From the NCBI GenBank assembly GCA_022702545.1, contig JAHRBC010000002.1:8308001-8372000 (forward strand): a stretch of 64,000 nucleotides of DNA. The letters run 5' to 3'. How positions within the stretch are numbered: position 1 is the stretch's first letter; every line of letters starts with the position of its first letter. The translations under genes and the position numbers were made by a program. Under the pieces are notes generated by a model that saw nothing but the letters and a program-made list of their open reading frames with translations, was not told the origin of the DNA and made no database searches. The stretch is from Phycomyces nitens. Its lineage: Eukaryota > Mucoromycota > Mucoromycetes > Mucorales > Phycomycetaceae. This document shows positions 45,250 through 56,338 of this stretch, piece by piece.

Positions 45250-47391
45250 AATCAAACAAAGGTTTAAAATATAAATTTTATACATCTTTAAAAAATACCT
45301 TACAAAGATGCCTCACTCTACAAAGACATCAAGAATTACAAGGATCTTGTCTGGAAGATAATTCCATTAATCTTCTAGCACCTCAGAAACAGCCAGTGAT
45401 GACCTTATTGACTGGAATGAACATGACAATGACGAAGGTATTTTGGAATACCGACATTAGAGAATTACAGAAAATATTACTTTTGCTGAATATCCTACTC
45501 ACTCGCTGAGTTGGTGTAAAGGAGCTGCTGAATATACTCGAGGATCATACCAGAAGAAAAAAACTCGAGAACGACCAAATGGAGAAGAAGGAAATCCGAA
45601 AAAGATGCCATGGACTCTCAAGGAATCTACACTCTTACAGACAAAGATTTCGTAATCCAGTTACAGCAAAGTCAAATCATCAAGGCAACTGACTCTCTCG
45701 AATTTAACGGCTCCAGCACTCTACTGGACAAACTTGCCGTCATTAACCTCGTTCATGAAGATATTGTAAATGAGTTGAAGCCATTTACTTGCACCGGTGT
45801 TTCTTCCCAACCAGTGAATGGTTTTGAATTTTGCAAACTCAGGTCTGTTGAAAGCTATCTCAGACATAGACTATCAGGCCACAAAATGTTAGAGTCTTCC
45901 GAGAAAGCATCGATGGAAGTATGGTTCCATGCAAACACATACCGTCCGGCCATGATCCGAAAATATGCAAATGAGTATATTGATTTCCGATCAATTGCAT
46001 TGCATCAGCAAGGAAAGCATGCCAAGCGTCCTTCTTTGTTTTCTGACGAGGACATGAAAGAAGAGATTTGCAATTGGATCCAGAACCAGAAGCCTGAAAG
46101 ACGAAGTGCACTTTCGGTGAAGAAATATGTGGATGAGTATATTTTTCCAGAGTATCTCGGCTTCCCTGGAAATGTTTCCACGGCAACAATCTGGAAATAT
46201 TTTCATGAATGAGGTTGTGTATTCTGAAACAACGGCAAAGACGTTGTTGAATATCGCCAAATCTGGGCCAAACGAATGATGGAATACAAGACCAAGATGA
46301 TAAGTTTTTCTGGCAAAGATACGGAGATTGAGACGAAACCACAGCTTTCGACTGATGAAGTAGAATACGTCCTTGTCACACATGATGAGTCGCCCTTCTA
46401 TTCAAACGATGGAAAAGAAGCAATGTGGCTAGTTGAGAAGGAAAACCCAATTCGTAAAAAAGGGCCTGGCATGTCACTAATGATCAGTGAGTTCAAATGT
46501 GCATGTCATGGAACAATGGTTGAGGGTAGATCCTCATCAAGAGAGATCTTTCATCCTGGAGCAGACAGACAAGGATACTGGACCAGTGAACGTATGCTGA
46601 TACAGCTCAATGATGTGATCCCTCTTTTTGAGGCGATTCATCCAGAGTCTAAAGCCGTCTTTATCTTCGATCAAAGTGCCAACCACAAGGCATTCAGCCA
46701 GAATGCTTTGATTGCTACCAAGATCACTTTGAATGATAAAGAGATCAGCAAAGACGATCCTTGTGCCCTGAGAGATACCACTTTCCGCCGTGGCGATGAA
46801 GAAATAATACAATCGATGTATTACGAAAAGGATGAGTGGTTTGTCAAGAAGAGTGGACAGTGGGTGAAGAAGATGGTGAAGTACGTGAAGGGTGTCCGTA
46901 ATATCCTACAAGAACGCGGTCTGTGGCTGGAGAAGGATCCGAGAAATCCAACAAAGAAATGGAAGTTGGATTGTAAGAAAGACGATCTTCCCGAAGATAG
47001 AAGATGCTGTGCCCACCATTTCTTGGCTTTCCAACCGGATTTTCTGGGCCAAAAAACAGCATTGTGTGAAACTGTCGAGGGCTCCGGTCATATATTCGAG
47101 TTATACCCAAAGTTCCATTGTGAATGCAATTGGATCGAGAGGTATTGGGGTGCAGCAAAACGCCAAGCTCGCCTTCAATGCGATTATAGCTACAAGTCCC
47201 TGGATAGCAATATCCATACTTTCCTCGACCATGCTGGAGATATTGCTCACATAAGACGTTACTATAACCGCTCATGGCGTTATATTGAGGCTTACAGTCA
47301 AGACCTCAACGTAAATGAAGCCCATGAAGTGGTAAAGAAGTTTACATCCAAAAAATACACTTCTTATCGCCGTGATGAAGGCAAAGAATAG
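45250..47391 (+). pseudogene. Large fungal DDE-superfamily transposase, two in-frame TGA codons
   Basis: The main frame is 45610-46209, then TGA, five codons, TGA, then open to 47391, all in one frame. The catalytic blocks are VTHDESPFYSND (Asp), VFIFDQSANHKAF (Asp) and FHCECNWIERYWGAAKRQAR (Glu), in that order, followed by the RRYYNRSWRYIEAYS block. This is the family common in basidiomycetes with the motif CNxIExYWGAAK. N-terminal sequence upstream (about 45300-45600) lies in other frames (SSDDLIDWNEHDNDEGILEY-like). Both stops could be CGA to TGA changes. Confidence 0.75.
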
Positions 47392-47760
47392 ATCTTTTCT
47401 TATGCTTCTCATATTTTTATTTTTATTTAATTTTTATTATCTCTGTACTCAACTTTTAATCTTTATTTTCTCCAACTTTTTTTTTATCAAATATACATTT
47501 CTTACACATCAGATTATAAAATTATGTATAAAAACTTTTAATTGGTTATTGAGTTATCACTAATATGTAATATTAACAATAGAATGCCACATTCCATACA
47601 AATATCATTATTGAATCGTATCATAATCGGTTAAAGACGTTCTGCCTTGGTCACCAAGACAAATATATTTTTCTTTTTGGCCAGCAAGGCTTCTCAACTT
47701 CTTGGATAGGCATTTTATTTAAACATTTAGGAAGGTATTTACGGGATGCTGGATGTAGTT

Positions 47761-48420
47761 TTATATGTTTTGAAGAGTTACTTTCTCACAAGTATCCTTC
47801 ATTCGAGAGGTAAGCGTCTCACTGTCCTTAAGATTCTTCGAGAACTTCTCAATTGGATTTAGCTCAGGTGAGTAAGGTGGAAGGTATACAGGTGTGTACC
47901 AACAATGAATTATAATAGGATCAAAGACGCTGTGGACATGAATGGGAGTATTATCCATCACAATGTGATATTCCTTCATTTCTGGAACTTGATCCATAAT
48001 ATCCATTGTATCCACAACAAACTGCATAAAGTGACTGCCGGTAGAGACCTTGGGCAGACTGAGTCAATCCTTAGTAGCCTTTCTTTTTGTAGCACCAGCT
48101 ACCTTTCTCCTCTTTACGTTACCATCTTCTCTAATAGTAACATTGACAACGCCAGCAGATAAGACTGAGTCTAGAACAGTCTTTGAGATAGCCTTTGTAG
48201 ATGGTGTTTTTTTTTTCAATAGCTGGCTCTCCATGCTTTGACCAGGCTTTTCCTCTAGTCATATTGATATTGAATCCAGATTAATCAAATGAAGACCCAA
48301 TTGTTGTGGAACGATCTCAAGGGCACGACTTTTCTTCAGACACGATGTTATAAGCGGGCCCGTCGTTTATTGATGGGGTATGCTATTTTCAGAAGCCATG
48401 GTGTTTGGCCATTGTATGTA
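47761..48420 (-). pseudogene. IS630-type transposase, middle and C-terminal relic
   Basis: On the minus strand it reads SGFNINMTRG and WSKHGEPA (after the first Asp), then MQFVVDTMDIMDQVPEMKEY, HIVMDNTPIHVHS (second Asp) and VYLPPYSPELNPIEKF (Glu). Stops and shifts lie between the parts. The outer sequence to about 48620 is shared with the relic near 60110-60340, so it belongs to the same element family. Confidence 0.75.
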
Positions 48421-48625
48421 GAGTTTTATATTAAGAGTTAAACTTGATGACCTCAAGATTCACTGAGGATATAAACTACAGTTAATATGCCACATTCAAT
48501 ATAAATTAAAGTCCTTTTAAAGCATGTCATTTATAGAAACAGTTTTGAAGTCTTTGGAACAAGATATATTTTTAGGCACCGTACATCAAGTCGCAATTGA
48601 AATGTTCAGTGGAATCAAAACGTCG
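48405..48625. repeat. IS630 terminal region shared with 60110-60345
   Basis: The two regions share ATTGTATGTAGAGTTTTATATTA, a block of TGACCTCAA..., and downstream pieces to AACGTCGTGCC-type repeats. A shorter piece is inside the Helitron-derived modules. In one relic the block lies 5' of the transposase and in the other 3', which suggests long terminal inverted repeats. Confidence 0.55.
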
Positions 48626-48716
48626 TGCCACTACTATTAGCGCATTTTTTTTTTAAAAAAAGTAACTGGAGCTTTATATTTTATGGAGACAAAGGTTGTA
48701 ATATATAATTTATGAA

Positions 48717-48966
48717 TGAGGTAAATAGGGGTAGAGAACCTGTAGATACTGTGAGAATGTTATTTATTAAAGAAAGAATATTATAGTGGTTTATATACTT
48801 ATTATTCGAATTCCTTTATAATGTAATGTCTATTGTGTAATGGTTGGTTATCACTGTAGTAGTGTGAAGTGTGCATGCACATGGTTTGTAACTACTCTTG
48901 CGATGTTAATCCCCCATGTTCATTAGCAAAGAATAACCGGAGATCAGTTGTGATGTGTATACCACA
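48717..48966 (+). repeat. Solo LTR, family TGAGG...CCACA, second copy
   Basis: Reads TGAGGTAAATAGG at the left and GTATACCACA at the right. No clear target duplication. A diverged fragment of the same family follows at 48970-49125. Confidence 0.65.
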
Positions 48967-49527
48967 ATTGTAAAGGTCGGTCATCACTAAAGTAGTATAA
49001 AATGTATATGTGCCTGATGTGTAGCTGATTCTGAGATGTTAAAAATTGCAATGTACATTAGCAAAGAGTAATCAGAGATCAGTTGTGGAGTACATGTTTT
49101 TGTGGTATACAAACCACAAGGGTGAAATACAGGTTTTTTATTTAAATTTGGCAGTCTTGTTAATATCAATTGGTAATTTTGTTAATAGAGAAGGGGATAT
49201 CGTATGAAAATTTTACACCATACAATACATTATGATAATCTGCATTCGGGAATTGGCTAAACAAATGGCCAACTAAGTTGCTAGGAGTATATGCAATGTA
49301 TTAGTTATCGATACATACAGCCAGGGATTTAAACATTGGTCAGACATGTCACGGCTTCCACAATTATTACTTTTACGATATGAAAGTAATAACAGAGAAG
49401 TCTATTTTTTTTCTATATAGTTGGACAATTTGTTGCAGGTTTCCCTGTGGAATTTGAGGGTTGTTTTAGAAAGACTGAAAACTCTACTGGTTATATTGGC
49501 AAGCTAGATTTGCTCTTATGAAAACCC

Positions 49528-51191
49528 TCAATCACCAAGTGTTAAGCTCACTTTGCGCTTTCTGTTGAACTTGGTTTCAGACCAGTTTCCAGCATACCAT
49601 AGTGGGTGCATCGGACAGCGCAGATTGTCGGTGATGGTGGTTGATGGATAACAGAGCGTCTTATGGGCCTTTACTACCAACAACAAATCATCCAATCGGC
49701 CGACCAGGTTGAGTAGCTCGGATCTCTTCATTGGGATGTCAATGGCTGCAATCTCTGTAAAAGTGTAAAGCTGATCATGTTGGAGATGCATTCCAAACCA
49801 AGTAATAGTCGGACCTTTACAAAATGATTAGAATTTGTGCCTTTTTTTAATTATTAATTTACCTGCAACTTGGAAACCAATAGTATGGTCCAATTCTTTT
49901 TCATCGCACGCATCCTTGCAAAAAATGGCCACTCGACAGAAATCATTGACAAGCAACAAAGAAGAGGTGTTCTTGGTTGGTTTTATTTCCCCGTAAACAT
50001 TCGTGTAGGCGTATTCATATGCTTCATAAATATCTACTTTGTAGTCAGGTCGATTGTTGTTAATGGTTGCATTCTCATCGGCCACAACATTCGAGCTATC
50101 AAATGAAAAAAAAAAAAAAAGGTTCAGAACTGACGGAAAACAGAGTAGATAATTGCTTACCAATGAGCAACTTTTGAAGGATATTTGCAAGAAAACAGCC
50201 CAGACATGAAAGGGTGGATATAGCTTGCCGAGAAATGCGCTTCAGATAATGGCCTCATATTACAATCGTAAATTGCTGGTATCCTAAGCCATGTATCATG
50301 GTAAGTAATAAATAAATAAATGATTAAAAGCAATTAATTACAAGCCAACAATAGCGCGAACAACTCCTCGCTCATAATCATTTAATGATTCGCAGAGACC
50401 AAGCAATTGCATTCTCGCCTTGTCTTCGTTTATAACATCGTCAATAAAATTCTAAAAAATAATGAGAACTAATAGAGGGATGCGCATGTAATCTTACCGC
50501 CAGAATTTCCTTGATTCGAAGCAATTGAACAGAATCGAAAGAGTCACCACTGTAATACTTCTTTATCATGTCACATCGCATTGCTTGCAACAACATCGGA
50601 GGAAACAAATCAGTTGGTAGAACTTGAAAATCAAAGCGTTTTTGTAAAACAAGAATTCCAGAAGCACAACTAGAATAAACAAATTGTCAGTGTCAATAAA
50701 AGTAGAAGAAATTAAGCTTACAGTAATTCATTAAAGTGCTCATCAAGACAACGTTTATCTAATTGTAAGCATCTTTTACGGAATTGGTGAAACTTCATTG
50801 ATATGTCTTGATTATCCACAATCCATCGCTTTTTTTCAGAAGGCTCAATCAGTGGTTGAGGAGTACTTTTTGTGTAACTAAGAATCAAAATTAGACCTCT
50901 TGTTTAATATCAAGCAAAGCATAGTTACTTGATATGCGTCGTTATATGCATGGATAATTCGTGTTTGTCTTTGAATATTTCCGAGCAGGAGAAACAAGAG
51001 AATACAGTTGAGGCCTTCGGATACAGTGTACTGTTTGCACAGTTAAATGGCAAAAAGCCTTTGTTTCTATCGCGCACATTTCTTGCTATCAAAGGTATTT
51101 GGTGTACACGCAAAACATGCCTGCGTGCTATTTGATAGGTTGTAAATGCTTCATCACAAAATGGGCACTCTTTCTTTAAAAGTGTAGTCAT
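49528..51191 (-). CDS. C2H2 zinc-finger / PD-(D/E)XK-like protein, seven exons, apparently intact
   Basis: Start MTTLLKKECPFCDEAFTTYQ at 51191. Exon 1 holds two C2H2 fingers, CPFCDEAFTTYQIARRHVLR and FSCFSCSEIFKDKHELSMHI. Later exons (about 50877-50723, 50669-50498, 50451-50347, 50286 onward) join in frame at GT-AG sites. The core has LSEAHFSASYIHPF (Glu helix), NNRPDYKVDIYE (Asp), TNVYGEIKPTK (Glu, Lys), then IGFQVAGPTITWFGMHLQ and a C-terminal domain ending at TGA 49528. Nuclease fold is inferred from motif order; the fingers suggest DNA targeting. A truncated copy lies at 12865-14106. It sits next to a minisatellite on its 5' side. Confidence 0.75.
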
Positions 51192-51279
51192 GGTTACAGT
51201 TGCTAGAACGAAAGAAGTACAAATGCAAAAAAAAATTATAACTCTAGATGATTGTTTTGTCACCGGGTAGATTTCAAAA

Positions 51280-52010
51280 CCCAAACACCCAAATCAATTC
51301 ATTGGTATCACCCTAACACCCTAGCCAGCACCCATAGTTATGGTCTACTCTGTTCAACTGAGCACCGTGTATCAAAAATTAACACCCTAACACCCTAACC
51401 GGCACTCATAGTTATGGTCTACTTTGTTCAACTAAGCACCGTGTGTCAAAAATTAACACCCTAACCCCCTAACCGGCACTCGTAGTTATGGTCAGCTTCG
51501 GTCAGCCAATCATCGTGCGTTAAAGCCTAACACCTTAACCGGCACTCATACTTAGGGCTAGCTTCGGTCAGCCAATCATCGTTCGTTAAAGCCTAACACC
51601 CTAGCCGGCACTCATAATTAGGGTCAGCTTCGTTCAGCCAATCATCGTGCGTTAAAGCCTAACACCCTAACACCCTAGCCAACACTCGTAGTTATGGTCC
51701 ACTTTGTTCAACTAAGCACCGTGTGTCAAAAATTAACACCCTAACACCCTAGCCGGCACTCATACTTAGGGCTAGCTTCGGTCAGCCAATCATCGTGCGT
51801 TAAAGCCTAACACCCTAGCCGGAACTCATAATTAGGGCCAGCTGCATTCAGCCAATCATCGTGCGTTAAAACCTAACACCCTAACACCCTAACCGGCACT
51901 CATAATCATGGTCTACTTTGTTCAACTAAGCACCGTGCGTTAAAGCCTAACACCCTAATCGGCAATTACGGTTATAGTGTGCTTATCCGAGTAGTCTGCT
52001 AAGACCCAGC
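51280..52010. repeat. Minisatellite of 66/74-bp units with telomere-like motifs
   Basis: About ten head-to-tail units, each beginning CCGGCACTCATA or close to it and ending in one or two copies of ACACCCTA. Two unit types alternate: one with TTTGTTCAACTAAGCACCGT, one with TTCGGTCAGCCAATCATCGT. Units of 66 and 74 bp differ by one ACACCCTA. The reverse complement TAGGGTGT resembles a TTAGGG-type telomere repeat. The array ends about 90 bp upstream of the zinc-finger gene start. Confidence 0.9.
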
Positions 52011-52209
52011 ACCATAATCCTGACACGAGAATTATTTTCATTGTTTTGAATAGTAACTGAATGAGTGACAAATAAAATAATAAAAGGAATCGGAAAAAAG
52101 CATAATAAAGTCAATGTACGCTTTAACAATTGTCTATTATGATGGCAAACTATAAACCGCACTCTTTGCTTGAGTGCAAATTAATAAAATTCAAGAAAAA
52201 AAAAACAAA

Positions 52210-54788
52210 GTGTAATATTGGGGTAATAGGTATACCTTTGTTATACAATGCCATGTGAACGGATGTTTCTTCGGGTAGGAAGAGAAGTTACACCCACAGG
52301 TATGTGAGAGGAGTGAGGTAGAGTCGAAAAGCGATAGGGGTTGCACAATAGCAGAAGATAGTAACGGAAGAGGTTCTCAAAACGTCACAGACAATACTAA
52401 ATGACTTTAGCGACTTATATGCTCTGTGACAAATACAGATTTATGTGTGAAGAGAGTTTTTTATTCATTTTTCTGGTGTTAGGCTAATAAGGCTAGAGCC
52501 TCAGTTTTACTGTAGAGGTATTTTATGGGGCTATGGCAGTGTCTCAGCACCGGAGCTCAAAGCTTTAAGCAGACAGTGAGACAAAAGGTAAAATACTTTT
52601 GTTTTTTAAATTCAGATACTTTCTCATGAAATGAGATTTTTTGGAGATTTTTATAGAGATTTTATGCTTTTTTTTATATGAATTATCATGTTTAAGCTAT
52701 ACAATAACTTCAATATATTGGGCCTTGGATTAAGAGAATATATTTGTTTTAAAAAATAGAAAGGAATATGGTTTAAATATAGAAGAAATAGAGTAAAAAA
52801 GTATATATGAATAGATATTTCAAGAAATTTTGAGTGGCTCTTGGTTAGATGTACGCTTTCTCAACTTGACTAAAGATACTTTTATCTCTGCTCTACGCCT
52901 TTTTATGATACATGATTCTCTACTGCAATCCATTCAATTTCTTTTATCAAGATCATTCGTCTACTAAATCTTTGAGAGAACAAACAAAAAGTTGGTCCAT
53001 TATGCCAACGCCACATTCTCTCTATACATCAGGAGCTGTGACAAATTAGCAGTTCATCTTGTACTATAATATTTGAGATGTGGCAATGATGTATTAAGTG
53101 GTATCAGGGAGAAGATGGCAGTTTTCTGCATTGAGTACATTGACAAGATTTGACTTGAGGGTCAGATTATTATCTCTTATACCAAAAAATTCAGACTGGA
53201 CCTGGACTTGGATCACATGCATTGTTGCATGTACAGAATCAAGGCCAGTCTTCAAGATGGCTGCGATCTCTGATGCAACTGTCTCCAGGTGGCTGCCCAC
53301 ACTAAACCTTTCTTGGCTCTTTACTACTGATGCAAGCTGGATTTGCTCAAACTCTCTGTATTCGGTCATAGAAAACAATGTAGCAGATCAAAGATAATGA
53401 TGAGAGTATCTTTGCTTCAACATGATCGAGCTCTACTTGATTGGATTTAATATATATATATATATAATAATAAAGCAATCCATAATATCCATATATTGTC
53501 TAGAGAAAGACCTTGTGCAATATTCTAATGGTACAAAGAAGTTTGGGTCGGCAATGTCTTTTTTGACATCTTGGTTCTTGAAGTTCCCCAATCAATCTTC
53601 TATATCTGAGAAAGATTGTTTTTCCAAGACCTTGGGGGATAGATAACAGATCAATCCAAGAAATAATCGTCTCAAATAGGGAATCCTACCAGAACCTTGA
53701 TTGATTTTGCAAGAACACCAGAAATATATGATCCCACCATACCATCACTTTTCCATTGCACAACTTGGCATTGTTGATCACCATGTACACCTTGATGGCG
53801 AATCGTATTAATTACATTTTTTCGGTTGATGACCTTTGATGAATTGGTCCCAAAAGCTTTCAAGGCTTCACGGCAAATCTTGGCTTGTTCATCATATGAG
53901 CTTTGCTTAGCAGAATCTTTAGTTGGATAAAAACATATTTTACTAATTCCCCTCTTTATAAAACCCGGAAAGGAAACCTTCTGTGGTTAGATCTGCAGAA
54001 AAATATATGACAAAAGCACAAATAGGACACAGCTCAACACTCTTATGCCTTGGAGTCGTACTGAATCTTGCAATCCTGATTTGTTTTTCCAAAAGGTAAT
54101 TATAGCCACCAAACCCACGTACTGAGACACTGCCTGATTATCAAGCTCCACAGTGAATAAATCAATAAGTTGCATCCATAAAACCGTCTCACCTTGAAGT
54201 AACATTCAATTACTCATTAAAGATATATTTCAGTCGTAAAAGTACAACATCAAAAGTTTATTTCATTCAAAATGTACCATACAAAATAATGATTTTGTGA
54301 TAGGACAATATTAGACTCAATTGTCCTCTCTTAGTAGCAATAAAAGTTATATTAATAGTCTAGTGGTTAAATAGAAGATTGTCTTCTTTTTTATATAGCA
54401 TATTAGTTTTGTCTCATGTCCTGAATTCAACATTCTACGCATATTTTAAAGGTATAGATTATGTATGCTTTTCAGTCTACACTGTGCTTTACGGTAGCTC
54501 GGAATATAAAAAATATAAAAAGTATCTGTTTTGATTGGAAGGATCTGGGTCTCGTAATGGGACACAGGTGCTCAAAATACTTGAGGTATTTGAGAAAGTA
54601 TTTAATTTTAAGCAGAGAAAAAAAAAGAAATACTTTTGGGAGGCAAGCGGAGTTGGAGACACAGTAATTTTTCTTGAGACCCAAGGTCAGGATACTGCTG
54701 GATTGTGGAGATATTTTATTTACACTCCAATTGCAAATTCCTCATGCCAGACTGAGCTGTCTGTTGCTCCGACCTGGACAACATTACA
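52210..54788 (-). repeat. Solo LTR (TGTGATG...TTACA family) split by a 2.2-kb insertion
   Basis: The left part (52210-52510) begins TGTAATATTGGGG, and the right part (about 54715-54788) ends AACATTACA. The same 4-bp duplication AAAG lies at 52206-52209 and 54789-54792, so both parts belong to one original insertion. The piece between is a later insertion. A direct repeat (TGTAGAGGTATTTTAT at 52511 and TGTGGAGATATTTTAT at 54704) lies at the inner edges. Confidence 0.8.
53094..54230 (-). pseudogene. Crypton/Ndc10-like tyrosine recombinase relic
   Basis: On the minus strand, pieces in several frames read SSYDEQAKICREALKAFG, INTIRHQGVHGDQQ, QWKSDGMVGSYISGVLAKSI and LVGFP, which follow the order of fungal Crypton/GCR1-Ndc10-type recombinases (usual form RWxxxxMxGxYLTxLPxxxMRxMAGFP). 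Then IEDWLGNFKNQDVKKDIADP and a coiled-coil-like end (LASVVKSQERF). The fit is from remembered family motifs. The usual Arg-Arg-Trp/His residues are partly lost. It lies inside the split solo LTR. Confidence 0.5.
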
Positions 54789-54969
54789 AAAGCAACATAA
54801 CAGAAATAAACTTAAACAGCTGTCTTTGTGGACACGAATACATTTGGCAAAGAAACATAGAGACTGCGGGCCGGACAGTTTGTTGTGCTTATCTTTCTGA
54901 TGTCCGACCTGTGCATCTTTGAGACGATATTTCTCATTTTGTTAAAAGTTATCTCTTCAATAGATCTCT

Positions 54970-55040
54970 CTTCCAATGGAAGTAAGACCTGTTTTTGTCC
55001 AGTCAATAAATGTTGTCTCTTTAAAAATAAAAAGGGACAG
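54970..55040 (+). repeat. Retroelement 3' tail fragment
   Basis: GGAAGTAAGACCTG then TCAATAAATGTTGTCTC matches the poly(A)-tailed tail at 12218-12262. Upstream sequence (54800-54970) has no clear coding content. Confidence 0.35.
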
Positions 55041-55259
55041 AGTCATACAAGACCAAATATGTAGACACGAGCCGGACAAAGGCCAAGTAAATGCACTCGA
55101 GCTTTTTTGCCGAGACAGTGAAAATGTTTTGTGTAACATCATGTACTTTATAAGTGTCCCCTAAGATTAACAATTAGAGTTTTTGTGGTTTGGTTCGGTG
55201 GTAAACTTTACTGCTGGTGGATCTGTATTTCGTTTAAGATATAAGTATTATTTGTAATG

Positions 55260-55935
55260 ACAGAAAAGAATTTATTTGACAAGGAAAAAGATAAGCATAG
55301 GTTATATGTTATAGGATACAGGCCTTGGTTTCTTGCAAATACAGGTCTGGTTGCTGCGTAAGGGTCATAAGAGGTATCGATCATAATATTGATTGTAGGT
55401 GGTCTGCGAACTCAAGAGAGAGAGAGAGAGAGCAAAATATAGTTTGCCATGACCAAACACTGGGAAATATACAATCCAATACTACCCAATGTTTGTCCCT
55501 GGGACTTGTTGGTTGTCATGACAAAAGCGAGGTGAACCAGGAACTGATGCCTTTGGAAGTCAACTGTCGATGTTGCTTCAGATGGGTTCAATTTTATCCT
55601 TGGAATGAGTGCAACCGTTCCTGTGTGGAATCCTGTTGTAATTGTTGCTTTGATAACATGTTTTCCAAAAGAGTTGCCTATGAGGTGTGTACCATTAGAG
55701 GCCATTCTTTGGATCAATGTTTTTTTAAAAGCATAATGGGTATCCTATCTTGAGACAATAACCCAGGATCGAGTTTGTTAAGAAACTCTATGGGATACGA
55801 CAGTTGATCATCTTTGCTGTGACCTTTGATGTGCAGACAGCAATAGTGAACTGGTGTAGCATTCGAAACGCCACCGTCAAATGGGGATCTCGCAAGTTGG
55901 TGGGTGGAGAGGGTACATTGTGGCTCTGCTGCCAA
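55260..55935 (-). pseudogene. Helitron PIF1-like helicase C-terminus, copy C
   Basis: Contains YPIEFLNKLDPGLLSQDRIP, then TGFHTGTVALIPRIKL and AFVMTTNKSQGQTLG in a different frame. The CT/GA dinucleotide run at about 55412-55431 breaks the end, as in copy A. One motif residue differs (AFVMT). Confidence 0.75.
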
Positions 55936-56338
55936 TTTGTACTAATTAAGATTTATGACCCCCAGATCTATTGGTTGAAAATCAAGTGATGATTACATCT
56001 GTCCTACAGTGTTTTTGGCTTTTTTCTATTTTATTTTAATGTTCAGTGGATGAGTGGCTAGGGTATATAATATTCTTACAAGTAATGAAATAGACACCAC
56101 TGGGAATGATTGCTTTACAAGTTGGAGATGGTATAGTGTTAAATATGTTTGTATACTAAAAGGGGTAGTATGTTTCAAAGAAGTATGCAAGACAACTGAA
56201 GAAGCTATTTATATCTTAAAGTCAAATCACATCTAATCCTCACAGTTGTCGTTTCACAGCCGTTATTTTCTACAATTGTTTAAAAGGCAACTAATCTCTC
56301 GGTTCCTTCGCTATACATCTCACCTTTTTCTCTTTAAC

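Noticed and set aside
51280..52010. A CRISPR array
   Set aside because: Units are contiguous degenerate minisatellite repeats without unique spacers, in a eukaryotic context.
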